From contig NZ_CP103289.1 in assembly GCF_024757985.1 (NCBI RefSeq), positions 3,410,001-3,474,000 of the forward strand: 64,000 bases of DNA. Direction: 5' to 3'. Below the pieces are notes generated by a model. That model saw only the letters and a program-made list of their open reading frames with translations. It was not told where the DNA came from and ran no database searches. A program made the translations under genes and the position numbers. This DNA is from Cellulomonas sp. NS3 (GTDB lineage Bacteria > Actinomycetota > Actinomycetes > Actinomycetales > Cellulomonadaceae). The number at the start of each line of letters is the position of its first letter. Position 1 is the stretch's first letter. Of the stretch, positions 20,199 to 29,973 are shown one piece after another.

Positions 20199-21566
20199 TC
20201 ACGGGGGCCAGCCGGTCGGCGGGGTGAGCCGCCACATGTTGTAGACCCAGACGACGTGCAGCGTCCCCATGAGCACGACCACGAACGCGAACCAGGCGCG
20301 CCGGGCCGCGACGGGACGCGTCACGAGGCCCGCGGTCACCGCACCGAGCGGGAACGCGAGGAGCAGGAAGCGCGCGAGGCTGCTGCCCGGCTCGATCGCC
20401 GCGACGATGTACAGCAGGTACGCGGCCGACCACGCGTGCAGCTCGTTGCCGAGCCGCCACGCCGCGGGGACCACGAGCGTCGCGATCACGAGCGCGAAGC
20501 CCGCGACGAGGACCCAGGGCGCCCAGTCACCGAACCAGAAGCGGGACACGTACCCCCAGGGCTCGAACGGCGCGATCTCCCGGACCCCGCGCCAGGCGCC
20601 CTGCGTCTGGAGGTAGCCGTCGGGCTCCCCGGTCATCCAGCCGCAGATCAGGGGCCACGCGACGCCCGAGACGGCCGCGGTCACGGCGAGCAGCCCGAGC
20701 CCCGCGACGTCCCGCCGCCCGAGGCGGTCCGTCCCGCGCCGGGCACCCCACCAGCGGACCAGGGCGTGCACCACGACGACCGCGGCCATCGGCAGCGCGA
20801 CCGCGCGCGTGAAGCCGAGCGCGAGCACCACGAGCGACGCCCAGGCGTAGCGCCGCTCCACGACCAGCAGCAGCGCCGACGCTACGAGCAGCAGCGCGAG
20901 GGACTCGGTGTACGCGACCTGCAGGACGGCGGCGGTCGGGAACAGCCCGAGCAGCGCGACCGTCGCGAGCGGCAGCCCCGGGCGGGCGGCGGCGGCCCGC
21001 GGCGCACCCCGCTCGACGAGCCGGTGCACGACGACCGCGGCCGCGCAGCCCAGCACGAGCGCGACGAGCGGCGCGACGACGTACCAGTCCGCGCGGGTCA
21101 CGAGCATCACGCCGCGCACGATCATCGGGAACAGCGGGAAGAACGCCCACGGGTTCTGCTGGACGAGGCCGTCCTCGCCGCGCGGCAGCTCCGCCGGGTA
21201 CCCGTCCTCCGCGATGCCGCGGTACCAGCTCGCGTCCCACATGAGCCCGGTGAACTGCAGGTACGACGGCCGGGCCGCCGTCCAGTAGTTCTCGACCTGG
21301 AGCTGCGCGACGGAGACGAGGACGACGGCCGAGAACGCGCGCGTGAGCGCGTAGAGCGAGAGCGCCTGGGCCCAGCCGGGCCACGTCCGGGGGTCGGTCA
21401 CGCTGCGCGGGCGCGCCGGGCGCGGACCGGGAGCAGGCGACGCGTCCGTCGTGCTCGCGTCCGCGGGTCCGTCGACCCGGACCCTCGCGAGCGCGGCACC
21501 CGTCGGCGCGGACGCCGTCGTGCCCGACGGCTCGCCCGACGCCGGTGCCGGGTTGTCGGTGCTCAT
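20199..21566 (-). CDS. PIG-V-like mannosyltransferase, integral membrane
   Basis: Polytopic glycosyltransferase of 455 residues with an Ala/Thr/Pro-rich cytoplasmic N-terminus of about 65 residues and roughly ten membrane helices. The loop after helix 1 carries LMWDASWYRGIAEDGYP, the conserved acidic/aromatic motif of the PIG-V family (PF04188), followed by NPWAFFPLFPMIV and VAYTESLALLLVA. Bacterial members are predicted to transfer mannose from a polyprenol-phosphate donor to surface glycans or proteins. The ATG overlaps the folP2-like stop (ATGA), so the two genes are cotranslated. In mycobacteria the equivalent place holds gpgS; the difference is noted as a finding. Confidence 0.85.
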   Translation of the reverse strand: MSTDNPAPASGEPSGTTASAPTGAALARVRVDGPADASTTDASPAPGPRPARPRSVTDPRTWPGWAQALSLYALTRAFSAVVLVSVAQLQVENYWTAARPSYLQFTGLMWDASWYRGIAEDGYPAELPRGEDGLVQQNPWAFFPLFPMIVRGVMLVTRADWYVVAPLVALVLGCAAAVVVHRLVERGAPRAAAARPGLPLATVALLGLFPTAAVLQVAYTESLALLLVASALLLVVERRYAWASLVVLALGFTRAVALPMAAVVVVHALVRWWGARRGTDRLGRRDVAGLGLLAVTAAVSGVAWPLICGWMTGEPDGYLQTQGAWRGVREIAPFEPWGYVSRFWFGDWAPWVLVAGFALVIATLVVPAAWRLGNELHAWSAAYLLYIVAAIEPGSSLARFLLLAFPLGAVTAGLVTRPVAARRAWFAFVVVLMGTLHVVWVYNMWRLTPPTGWPP

Positions 21567-22525
21567 GCCAGTCCTCTCACGGCGCGCACGGGCAGCGCGT
21601 CGCCTCGGATCGCCGCGACCATGTCGAGGGTCCGCCGGGTCGCGCGCACGTCGTGCACCCGGAACACCCGGGCGCCGAGCCACGCCGCGACCGACGTCGC
21701 GGCGAGCGTACCCTCGAGCCGCTCCTCGGGGGGGAGGTCGAGCGTCTCCCCCACGAAGTCCTTGCGCGACAGCGCCATGAGCACCGGGTGCCCGAGGGCG
21801 ACGAGGGCCTGCGTGCGGCGCACGAGGTGCAGCGAGTGCCACGTGTTCTTGCCGAAGTCGTGCGTCGGGTCGACGAGCACGCTCCCGGGCGGGATGCCGA
21901 GCCCGACCGCGCGCTCGGCGGCGCGGCGCAGGGTCGCGACGACGTCGAGCACGACGCCGTCGAGCGGGTCCACGTCCGGCCCTGTCCCGGGCGGCAGGAG
22001 GTCGGGCAGGGGGTCCGGCAGCGGGTACTGGACGCGCAGCGGGTCGGTCCGCGGGGCCGCTCCCCCGGTGTGCGAGCACACGACGCCGAGCCCGTGCTCG
22101 GCGGCGACCTCGACGAGGCGCGGGTCGTGGCCGGCCCACGTGTCGTTGACCAGGTCGGCACCCGCGAGCGCCGCGGCCCGGGCGACCTCGGCGCGCCACG
22201 TGTCGACCGAGACGAGCAGGTCGGGGTGACGTGCCCGCACGCGCTCGACGAGCGGCAGCACGCGCGCGAGCTCCTCGGCGACGTCGACGCGCGGACCGCG
22301 CCCGGCGCGCACCCCGCCCAGGTCGACGAGGTCGGCGCCCTCCTCCTCGGCGCGCGCGACCGCGGCGTCGGCGGAGCGCTCGTCGTGGCGCGCCGCGGCG
22401 TAGAACGAGTCGGGCGTCCGGTTCACGACGGCCATGACGACCGGGTGGGCCGGCCCGAACGTCCGGCCGCGGAGCACGACGTCGGCCCCCGCCGCCGGCA
22501 CCGGCCCGGGTGGCGAGGTGCTCAT
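21563..22525 (-). CDS. folP2: DHPS-like protein, FolP2 type
   Basis: A dihydropteroate-synthase paralogue of 320 residues. The opening [13 protein letters not shown], then [52 protein letters not shown], and the ending MVAAIRG...RAVRGLA follow mycobacterial FolP2 (Rv1207) rather than FolP1 (which has VMGVLNVTPDSF and SRKRFLG-like loops). FolP2 was reported to lack DHPS activity, so a folate role should not be assumed. The ATG at 22525 follows no obvious promoter; the LOG-family gene lies 97 bp upstream on the same strand. Confidence 0.85.
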   Translation of the reverse strand: MSTSPPGPVPAAGADVVLRGRTFGPAHPVVMAVVNRTPDSFYAAARHDERSADAAVARAEEEGADLVDLGGVRAGRGPRVDVAEELARVLPLVERVRARHPDLLVSVDTWRAEVARAAALAGADLVNDTWAGHDPRLVEVAAEHGLGVVCSHTGGAAPRTDPLRVQYPLPDPLPDLLPPGTGPDVDPLDGVVLDVVATLRRAAERAVGLGIPPGSVLVDPTHDFGKNTWHSLHLVRRTQALVALGHPVLMALSRKDFVGETLDLPPEERLEGTLAATSVAAWLGARVFRVHDVRATRRTLDMVAAIRGDALPVRAVRGLA

Positions 22526-22622
22526 GCCCGGCCCACGGGTCAGCGCCCGCGCTCGGGGTGCCGTGGAACGCCGCCGGCGCGCGGCACGGCGGAGACGGGC
22601 GTGCGCCCGCACGTCGGCACGG

Positions 22623-23447
22623 TCACCGGGGGCTCTGCGCGGCAGCCTGCTGGTCGGCCGCGAGCGCCTGCGTCGCCGCCCGCTCGGCCTCCCGCAGCGC
22701 GGCGCCGTGGTCCGTGACGATCTTCACGGCCTCGTCGGCGTCGTCCGTGACGCGCAGCAGCTCGAGGTCGACGGCGCTGATCGTGCCGCGCGCGAGGACG
22801 GGCCCGCGCAGCCAGTCGAGCAGCCCCGACCAGTAGTCGCTGCCGAGCAGGATGATCGGGAACTCGGTGACCTTGTGCGTCTGGACGAGCGTGAGCGCCT
22901 CGAACAACTCGTCGAACGTACCGAAGCCGCCGGGCAGGACCACGAAGCCCTCGGCGTACTTCACGAACATCGTCTTCCGCGCGAAGAAGTACCGGAAGTT
23001 CACGCCGAGGTCGACGTAGCGGTTCATGCCCTGCTCGAAGGGCAGCTCGATGCCGAGCCCGACCGACAGCCCGCCCGCCTCCTTGGCGCCCTTGTTGGCG
23101 GACTCCATGATCCCGGGGCCGCCGCCGGTGATGACCGCGTAGCCGGCCTCGACGAGCTTGCGCCCCACGGACTCGCCGAGCGCGTAGTCGGGGTGGTCGA
23201 CGGGCGTGCGCGCCGAGCCGAAGACGCTCACGGCCGGGCCGACCTCCGCGAGCGCCCCGAAGCCCTCGACGAACTCGCTCTGGATGCGCATGACCCGCCA
23301 GGGGTCGCCGTGGATCCACGAGGCGCCCTCGGAGCGGGAGAGGAGGCGCTGGTCCGAGGTCTCGGACGGGACCTGGTCGCCGCGCAGCAGCACGGGACCC
23401 TTGCGGTAGCCGTCGCCGGGGCGGGCGATGCCGTCGTCACTCGTCAT
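22623..23447 (-). CDS. LOG-family protein (TIGR00730, Rossmann fold)
   Basis: A 274-residue protein of the LONELY GUY family: nucleoside-5'-monophosphate phosphoribohydrolases that release cytokinin bases from their nucleotides. The conserved motif [14 protein letters not shown] is near residue 155, with the upstream [14 protein letters not shown] and SVFGSARTP. The N-terminal extension of about 55 residues contains [13 protein letters not shown], typical of the actinobacterial long form (mycobacterial Rv1205). The ATG has a leaderless TAGAGT box. Whether it makes cytokinins or has a nucleotide-salvage role is unknown here. Confidence 0.9.
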   Translation of the reverse strand: MTSDDGIARPGDGYRKGPVLLRGDQVPSETSDQRLLSRSEGASWIHGDPWRVMRIQSEFVEGFGALAEVGPAVSVFGSARTPVDHPDYALGESVGRKLVEAGYAVITGGGPGIMESANKGAKEAGGLSVGLGIELPFEQGMNRYVDLGVNFRYFFARKTMFVKYAEGFVVLPGGFGTFDELFEALTLVQTHKVTEFPIILLGSDYWSGLLDWLRGPVLARGTISAVDLELLRVTDDADEAVKIVTDHGAALREAERAATQALAADQQAAAQSPR

Positions 23448-23454
23448 GGCACCG

Positions 23455-23460
23455 ACTCTA
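23455..23460 (-). promoter_or_regulatory. Leaderless -10 box TAGAGT for the LOG-family gene
   Basis: TAGAGT on the minus strand, then CGGTGCC (7 nt), then ATG. Confidence 0.55.
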
Positions 23461-23618
23461 GGCGGCGCACCGCGGCGTCGCGTGCCGACCAGGGGGCCGC
23501 GCGACTGCCCGCGGCCGGGCTGCGGGCGGGCCGTCGGACGTGCGGTCCCCGGACCGCCCGGGTGGCGGCCGTCGGGCCGGCCGGGAGGCCCGGCCCGCTC
23601 GCTCGGGCGGCCCGGCGG

Positions 23619-24797
23619 TCAGGCCGTGAGCCAGGACCGCAGCGCGTCGTAGCAGGACCGGAGCTGCCACACGGGCAGCCGCTCGTCGTCCTTGTGGGCG
23701 AGCATCGGGTCGCCGGGCCCGAAGTTCACGGCGGGGATCCCGAGCGAGGAGAACCGCGCGACGTCCGTCCAGCCGTACTTCGGGGCCGGCGCGCCCCCGG
23801 TGACCGCGAGCACCGCGTCGGCGAACGCGGCCGCCGTCGGGTCGTCGAGCCCGGGGCGCGCACCGGCGGCCGCGTCGGTGAGGACCACGTCGTACCCGTC
23901 GAGCAGCTCACGCACGTGCGCGAACGCCTCGTCGACCGACCGCGACGGCGCGAACCGGTAGTTGACCGTGACGACGCAGCGGTCCGGGATGACGTTCGTC
24001 GCGGTCCCGCCGCTCACGAGGACGGCGTTGAGGCTCTCGCGGTACACCAGGCCGTCGACGTCGACCGACCCGGGCTCGTAGGCGGCCAGCCGGCGCAGGA
24101 CCTCGGCGGCGGCGTGGATCGCGTTGACCCCGGCCCACGCGCGTGCCGAGTGCGCCGCGACCCCCGTGAGCGTCACCTCGGCGCGCAGCGTCCCGTTGCA
24201 GCCGCCCTCGAGCCCGCCCGCCGTCGGCTCGCACAGCACCGCGAAGTCCGCCTCGAGCCACTCAGGGTGCTCACGGGCGATCCGGCCCAGCCCGTTGAGC
24301 GAGGCCTCGACCTCCTCGTGGTCGTAGAACACCCAGGTGACGTCGCGCGTCGGCTCCGTGAGCGCCGCCGCGAGCGCGAGCTGCACCGCGACGCCGCCCT
24401 TCATGTCGACCGTCCCGCGTCCCCACAGCTCGGCGTGCGCGCCCTCGCCGACGAGCCGCGTCGGGAGGTTGTCCGCGATCGGCACGGTGTCGATGTGCCC
24501 GGCGACGACGACCCGCGAGGACCGGCCGAGCCGCGTGCGCGCGACCACCGCGTCCCCGTCGCGGAGGACCTCGAGGTGCGTGAACGCGCTCAGCGTCGCC
24601 TCGATCGCGTCGGCCAGGGCCGTCTCGTCGCCGCTCACCGAGGGCAGGTCGCACACCGCGCGGGTCAGGGCGGTGAGGTCCACCCGCAGGTCGAGCGGCG
24701 CCGCGGCGACCGCGGCCGGGTCGGCGGGTGCCCCGGGGACGGGCTCGCCGGTGGGGCGCTCGGGCACGGCGGGCACGGTCTGCGGGGCGTCGGTCAC
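23619..24797 (-). CDS. dapE: Succinyl-diaminopimelate desuccinylase
   Basis: Removes succinate from N-succinyl-L,L-diaminopimelate in lysine/peptidoglycan precursor synthesis; 392 residues. M20A motifs are clear: [14 protein letters not shown] (zinc His and Asp), [33 protein letters not shown] (catalytic Glu) and [19 protein letters not shown]. The C-terminal metal His lies in [12 protein letters not shown]. The GTG at 24797 is chosen because TAGGGT lies 7 nt upstream and because the open frame beyond it runs antisense through dapD. About 35 residues at the N-terminus are low complexity. It is divergent from dapD by 39 bp. Confidence 0.93.
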   Translation of the reverse strand: MTDAPQTVPAVPERPTGEPVPGAPADPAAVAAAPLDLRVDLTALTRAVCDLPSVSGDETALADAIEATLSAFTHLEVLRDGDAVVARTRLGRSSRVVVAGHIDTVPIADNLPTRLVGEGAHAELWGRGTVDMKGGVAVQLALAAALTEPTRDVTWVFYDHEEVEASLNGLGRIAREHPEWLEADFAVLCEPTAGGLEGGCNGTLRAEVTLTGVAAHSARAWAGVNAIHAAAEVLRRLAAYEPGSVDVDGLVYRESLNAVLVSGGTATNVIPDRCVVTVNYRFAPSRSVDEAFAHVRELLDGYDVVLTDAAAGARPGLDDPTAAAFADAVLAVTGGAPAPKYGWTDVARFSSLGIPAVNFGPGDPMLAHKDDERLPVWQLRSCYDALRSWLTA

Positions 24798-24804
24798 GTC
24801 ACCG

Positions 24805-24810
24805 ACCCTA
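24805..24810 (-). promoter_or_regulatory. Leaderless -10 box TAGGGT for dapE
   Basis: TAGGGT on the minus strand, then CGGTGAC (7 nt), then the GTG start. It faces an identical element for dapD 14 bp away. Confidence 0.6.
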
Positions 24811-24823
24811 CCGACGCGCCGTC

Positions 24824-24829
24824 TAGGGT
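24824..24829 (+). promoter_or_regulatory. Leaderless -10 box TAGGGT for dapD
   Basis: TAGGGT, then TGTCGCC (7 nt), then ATG. It is the mirror image of the dapE element, and both fit in one 39-bp gap. Confidence 0.6.
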
Positions 24830-24836
24830 TGTCGCC

Positions 24837-25805
24837 ATGACTGCGCGTTCCGCCTGGGGCTTCGGGCTGGCCTCCGTGACCGACGACGGCACGACCCTCG
24901 ACACCTGGTACCCCGCGCCGGCGCTCGGGTCCGCGCCCGAGGGCGCCGCCACACCGGCAGGGCTGACCGCCGCCGAGCGCCGCGACGACGCCCGCGGGGT
25001 GACGACGCGCGTCGTGCTCACCGAGGTCGACCTCGACGCCGCGCCCGCGACGACCGAGGACGCCTACCTGCGCCTCCACCTGCTCTCGCACCGCCTCGTC
25101 GCGCCCCACGGGCAGAACCTCGACGGGATCTTCGGCGTGCTGCCGAACGTCGTGTGGACCGACGCGGGCCCGTGCGCGGTCGACGGCTTCGAGGACACGC
25201 GCGTGCGGCTGCGCGCGGCGACCGGCCGGCCCGTGACCGTGCTGTCGGTCGACAAGTTCCCGCGCATGCTCGACTACGTCGTCCCCTCGGGCGTCCGGGT
25301 CGCCGACGCGGACCGCGTGCGGCTCGGCGCGCACCTCGCCGCCGGCACGACCGTGATGCACGAGGGCTTCGTCAACTTCAACGCCGGGACGCTCGGCACG
25401 TCGATGGTCGAGGGCCGGATCTCCGCGGGCGTCGTCGTCGGGGACGGCAGCGACGTCGGCGGTGGCGCGTCCATCATGGGGACGCTCTCGGGCGGCGGCC
25501 GTCAGGTCGTCTCGCTGGGCCGCCGCACGCTGCTCGGCGCGAACTCGGGCCTCGGCATCCCGCTCGGGGACGACTGCGTCGTCGAGGCCGGCCTGTACGT
25601 CACCGCGGGCACCAAGGTCGCGCTCGTCGGGTTCGACGACGCGGGTGCGCCGGCCGGTGCCGAGGGCCCGCGCACGGTCAAGGCACGCGAGCTCGCGGGC
25701 GCCTCGGGCGTCCTGTTCCGCCGCAACTCGCTGACCGGCGGCGTCGAGGCCGTCGCGCGCACCGGGGCGGGCGTCGAGCTCAACTCGGCGCTGCACGCCA
25801 ACTGA
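24837..25805 (+). CDS. dapD: Tetrahydrodipicolinate N-succinyltransferase
   Basis: Transfers succinate from succinyl-CoA to tetrahydrodipicolinate, one step before dapC and two before dapE in the succinylase branch; 322 residues. The C-terminal half shows the left-handed beta-helix hexapeptide pattern ([40 protein letters not shown]) with the active-site loops GTLSGGG and [20 protein letters not shown]. This is the actinobacterial long form. The ATG at 24837 is set by the leaderless promoter. The next gene starts 5 bp after its stop. Confidence 0.96.
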   Translation: MTARSAWGFGLASVTDDGTTLDTWYPAPALGSAPEGAATPAGLTAAERRDDARGVTTRVVLTEVDLDAAPATTEDAYLRLHLLSHRLVAPHGQNLDGIFGVLPNVVWTDAGPCAVDGFEDTRVRLRAATGRPVTVLSVDKFPRMLDYVVPSGVRVADADRVRLGAHLAAGTTVMHEGFVNFNAGTLGTSMVEGRISAGVVVGDGSDVGGGASIMGTLSGGGRQVVSLGRRTLLGANSGLGIPLGDDCVVEAGLYVTAGTKVALVGFDDAGAPAGAEGPRTVKARELAGASGVLFRRNSLTGGVEAVARTGAGVELNSALHAN

Positions 25806-25810
25806 CCCGC

Positions 25811-26710
25811 GTGGCTCGTCGCTCCCGGCGCTCGCGCGCCTCCCGCGCCGGGTGCGCCGTCGTGGCGTGCGTCGCCGCGCTCGGCGTCGCCGTGGCGGGC
25901 GTCGTGGTGGTGCTCCGGCAGGGCGACGGCCCGACGGTGGTCGCGGAGCGGTGCGCCGCGGTGCTCGACGGCACCGCGTGGTACCTCACGCCCGAGCAGG
26001 CCGACAACGCCGCCCTCCTCACCGCGCAGGGCCTGGACCGCGGGCTCCCGGCACGTGCGGCGACGATCGCGATCGCGACCGCGCTGCAGGAGTCGAAGCT
26101 CAGCAACATCACCTACGGCGACCGCGACTCCCTCGGGCTGTTCCAGCAGCGGCCGTCGCAGGGCTGGGGCACGCCCGAGGAGATCATGGACCCCGTCTAC
26201 GCGACCGGACGGTTCTACGACGGCCTGGTCCAGGTCCCCGGCTACGACACCCTCCCGATCACCGAGGCCGCGCAGGCCGTCCAGCGCTCGGGCTACCCCG
26301 ACGCGTACGCCCAGCACGAGGGCCGCGCCCGCGCCTGGGCCTCGGCGCTGGCCGGGTGGTCGCCCGCGACCCTGACGTGCACGCTGCGCGACCCGGACGG
26401 CGCCGGCTCCCCGGAGACCTTCGCCCAGCACCTCGCGCGCGACCACGGGGAGCTGACCGTCTCCCCCGCTGCCGACGCCCCGGGCGAGCTCGCGATCGAC
26501 GCGCGCCCCGTCGGTGCGGGCACGCCCGAGGGGGACGTGCGCGCCGGCTGGGCGCTCGCCCAGTGGGCCGTCGCCGTCGCGCATCCCGAGGCCGTCACGC
26601 AGGTCCGTGCGCTCGACCAGGTGTGGGACCGCACGTCGGGCGGATGGGCCGTCGCCGACGCCCCGGCGCTGCCCGCGGGCGAGGTCCGCGTCACGCTCGC
26701 CGCCCCCTGA
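25811..26710 (+). CDS. Membrane-anchored lysozyme-like (putative transglycosylase) protein
   Basis: A 299-residue protein with a basic N-terminus and one membrane helix (residues about 14-37), the rest probably outside the membrane. The segment [20 protein letters not shown] followed by [19 protein letters not shown] resembles the catalytic core of lysozyme-like domains: the Glu in ALQES would be catalytic, and the [10 protein letters not shown] loop is typical of this actinobacterial family. The last 80 residues resemble no domain I know. It starts GTG 5 bp after dapD, so it is likely cotranscribed with a cell-wall-precursor gene, which fits a wall-remodelling role, but activity is not shown. 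Confidence 0.72.
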   Translation: MARRSRRSRASRAGCAVVACVAALGVAVAGVVVVLRQGDGPTVVAERCAAVLDGTAWYLTPEQADNAALLTAQGLDRGLPARAATIAIATALQESKLSNITYGDRDSLGLFQQRPSQGWGTPEEIMDPVYATGRFYDGLVQVPGYDTLPITEAAQAVQRSGYPDAYAQHEGRARAWASALAGWSPATLTCTLRDPDGAGSPETFAQHLARDHGELTVSPAADAPGELAIDARPVGAGTPEGDVRAGWALAQWAVAVAHPEAVTQVRALDQVWDRTSGGWAVADAPALPAGEVRVTLAAP

Positions 26711-26732
26711 CCGGCGGCACGACTCCCGCCGG
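26711..26732 (+). terminator. Hairpin immediately after the dapD operon
   Basis: CCGGCGG (26711-26717) pairs with CCGCCGG (26726-26732), 8-nt loop, starting directly after the TGA stop. No T-run. Confidence 0.4.
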
Positions 26733-26750
26733 TCCGCTCCGGACAGCACG

Positions 26751-26792
26751 ACGGCCGCCGGGCCGCGTCCGAGGACGCGCTCCGACGGCCGT
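26751..26792 (-). terminator. Nested hairpin downstream of citrate synthase
   Basis: Inner stem CGCGTC (26764-26769) / GACGCG (26774-26779) with loop CGAG; outer arms ACGGCC (26751-26756) and GGCCGT (26787-26792) also pair. It starts 18 nt after the gltA stop on the minus strand and may work for both convergent transcripts. Confidence 0.45.
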
Positions 26793-26810
26793 GAGCCGTG
26801 CGGCGTTCGG

Positions 26811-28109
<1,299 letters not shown>

Positions 28110-28265
28110 GGTGTTCCTCCCTGCGACTCATGGGCTGTGCTCGGTGTGCGTGCCTGGTGTCGCGGCTCGCGGCCTGTCCGGCCGGTGGACGGCCCTCGTT
28201 GGCCACCCCGACGGTACCTGCGGGTGAGGCGTGCTGACCAATCCTTGACGTCCCACGTATCACGG

Positions 28266-28281
28266 TGTGACCACGGTCACA
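28266..28281. promoter_or_regulatory. Perfect CRP/GlxR-type palindrome upstream of citrate synthase
   Basis: TGTGACCACGGTCACA is an exact TGTGA-N6-TCACA match; the two outer heptamers TGTGACC and GGTCACA are perfect inverted repeats. The centre is about 164 bp upstream of the gltA ATG. GlxR of Corynebacterium and mycobacterial CRP recognise this consensus, and gltA is a known GlxR target, so cAMP-responsive control is a reasonable inference. Confidence 0.7.
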
Positions 28282-28288
28282 GGCGCTG

Positions 28289-28310
28289 GTCCGGTGCCGG
28301 TGTCCCGGAC
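28289..28310 (-). terminator. Weak hairpin after dapC
   Basis: GTCCGG (28289-28294) pairs with CCGGAC (28305-28310), 10-nt loop, just after the dapC stop on the minus strand. Confidence 0.3.
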
Positions 28311-28314
28311 GAGG

Positions 28315-29481
28315 TCAGGAGCCGGATGCAGCGAGCCGGCCGGCCGCCTCCGCGACGCGGTCGTCCGGTGCCGTGAGCGCGATGCGCACGTGCCCGGCCG
28401 CCGCCGCGCCGTAGAACTCCCCGGGCGCGACGAGGACGCCGAGGTCGGCCAGCCGGGCCACGACGTCCCAGCACCCCTGCGCACGGTCCACGGGGCGGGC
28501 CCAGAGGTACAGCCCCGCGGGCGACCCGTCGAGCTCCAGTCCGGCGCCGGCCAGCGCCGGCGCGAGGACCTCGCGGCGCCGCCGGTACCGCTCGCGCTGC
28601 TCGTCGACGTGCGCGTCGTCGCGCAGGGCCGCCGTCATCGCGGCCTGGACCGGCCCCGGCACGATCATGCCCGCGTGCTTGCGCGTCTCGAGCAGGCCCG
28701 CGACGACCGCGACGTCCCCTGCGACGAACGCCGCGCGGTAGCCCGCGAGGTTCGACTGCTTCGACAGCGAGTACACGGCGAGCAGCCCCGTGACGTCCCC
28801 GCCGCTGACCCGGGGGTCGAGCACGCTGGGCACACCGCCGGACAGCCAGGGCTCCTCCCACGGCATCTCGGCGTAGCACTCGTCGGACGCCACGACGACC
28901 GGGCGCCCGGTCCGCTCGGCCGCGGCCCGGGCCGCCGCGACGACCGCGCGCAGCTCGTCCGCCGAGAGCACGCTCCCGTCCGGGTTGCCGGGCGAGTTGA
29001 GCCACACGAGCCGCACGTCGTCGGCCCCGGGCGTCGCCGGGTCGAGCAGGCGCACCGGGTCGTCGGAGGGCACCGGGATCGCGCCCGCGAGCCGGGCACC
29101 CACGTCGTAGGTCGGGTACGCCGTCGCCGGGTGGACGACGACGTCGCCCTCCCCGAGGCCGAGCAGCGACGGCAGCCACGCGACGAGCTCCTTCGAGCCC
29201 ACCGTCGGCAGCACGCCGGCCGGGTCGAGCCCGGGCACGCCGCGACGCCGCGCGAACCACCCGACGACGGCCTCGCGCAGCTCGCGCGTGCCGTGCGTCG
29301 TCGGGTAGCCCGGCGAGTCGGCCGCCGCGGTCAGCGCGTCGCGCACGACCGCGGGCGTCGGGTCGACGGGCGTCCCCACGGACAGGTCGACGATGCCCCC
29401 GGCGTGCGCGCGCGCCTTCTCGGCGAACGGGACGAGGCTGTCCCAGGGGAAGTCCGGCAGGTCTCCGGTGCGCAGGCCCAT
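28315..29481 (-). CDS. dapC: Succinyldiaminopimelate transaminase (class I/II aminotransferase)
   Basis: PLP-dependent aminotransferase, 388 residues, for the succinylase lysine branch. It shows VVVHPATAYPTYDVGARLAG, LVWLNSPGNPDGSVLS, VVASDECYAEMPWEE and the PLP-lysine motif YSLSKQSNLAGYRAAF, where SLSKQ contains the Schiff-base Lys. The last part VRIALTAPDDRVAEAAGRL has the conserved Arg. It lies 11 bp downstream of the ferredoxin gene, the same pair as fdxC-dapC in mycobacteria. With dapD and dapE a few kilobases away, the whole succinylase branch is represented. Confidence 0.92.
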   Translation of the reverse strand: MGLRTGDLPDFPWDSLVPFAEKARAHAGGIVDLSVGTPVDPTPAVVRDALTAAADSPGYPTTHGTRELREAVVGWFARRRGVPGLDPAGVLPTVGSKELVAWLPSLLGLGEGDVVVHPATAYPTYDVGARLAGAIPVPSDDPVRLLDPATPGADDVRLVWLNSPGNPDGSVLSADELRAVVAAARAAAERTGRPVVVASDECYAEMPWEEPWLSGGVPSVLDPRVSGGDVTGLLAVYSLSKQSNLAGYRAAFVAGDVAVVAGLLETRKHAGMIVPGPVQAAMTAALRDDAHVDEQRERYRRRREVLAPALAGAGLELDGSPAGLYLWARPVDRAQGCWDVVARLADLGVLVAPGEFYGAAAAGHVRIALTAPDDRVAEAAGRLAASGS

Positions 29482-29492
29482 CGGGCGCGCGG

Positions 29493-29819
29493 TCAGGCTT
29501 CGTGCACCTGGAGCGGGAGCGTCGCGATGATCGGGTGGTCCTTCTGGATCTCCCCCATCTTCGCGGCACCGCCCGGCGAGCCCAGGTCGTCGAAGAACTC
29601 GACGTTGGCCTTGTAGTACTCGCTCCACTGCTCCGGGACGTCGTCCTCGTAGTAGATGGCCTCCACGGGGCAGACCGGCTCGCACGCACCGCAGTCGACG
29701 CACTCGTCGGGGTGGATGTACAGCGACCGCTTGCCCTCGTAGATGCAGTCCACGGGACACTCCTCGATGCACGCCTTGTCCTTGACGTCCACGCAAGGCT
29801 GGGCGATCACATACGTCAC
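29493..29819 (-). CDS. fdxA: 7Fe ferredoxin (FdxA/FdxC type)
   Basis: Small electron carrier with one [3Fe-4S] and one [4Fe-4S] cluster, 108 residues. The first cysteine set is CVDVKDKACIEECPVDC (from Cys9) and the second CVDCGACEPVCP; YYEDDVPEQW and LGSPGGAAKMG follow as in the mycobacterial protein. The GTG start has GGGAGGA upstream. dapC follows in the same transcript. Its redox partner cannot be told from this context. Confidence 0.95.
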   Translation of the reverse strand: MTYVIAQPCVDVKDKACIEECPVDCIYEGKRSLYIHPDECVDCGACEPVCPVEAIYYEDDVPEQWSEYYKANVEFFDDLGSPGGAAKMGEIQKDHPIIATLPLQVHEA

Positions 29820-29912
29820 GGTCGGTCCTCCCGGGGCCCGGCTGGGCGGTCAGGGGTGCCTCGCGGACCGGGACCGGGGTGGGGTCGCGGGCCGTGGCAC
29901 GGGTACGGCACC

Positions 29913-29918
29913 TAGTAT
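29913..29918 (+). promoter_or_regulatory. -10-like hexamer TAGTAT upstream of the SH3-like gene
   Basis: TAGTAT is followed by CCACCAG (7 nt) and a GTG at 29926. That GTG is not in frame with the SH3-like gene but opens a 15-codon frame (next entry). Confidence 0.45.
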
Positions 29919-29925
29919 CCACCAG

Positions 29926-29973
29926 GTGCGCAGGTCGGTGTCGTGGTGTCCATCACCGGGCGGGGTGTCGTGA
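29926..29973 (+). CDS. Possible leaderless upstream peptide (15 codons)
   Basis: Starting at the GTG placed 7 nt after TAGTAT, the frame reads MRRSVSWCPSPGGVS and stops with TGA at 29971-29973. That stop overlaps a GTG (29970) in the frame of the following SH3-like gene (GTGA). The layout suggests a leaderless leader peptide coupled to the next gene. It has no homologue that I know, and could be chance. Confidence 0.3.
   Translation: MRRSVSWCPSPGGVS

Noticed and set aside
21563-22525. Annotation as a functional dihydropteroate synthase (folP1)
   Set aside because: The diagnostic segments follow FolP2, for which lack of activity has been reported in mycobacteria.
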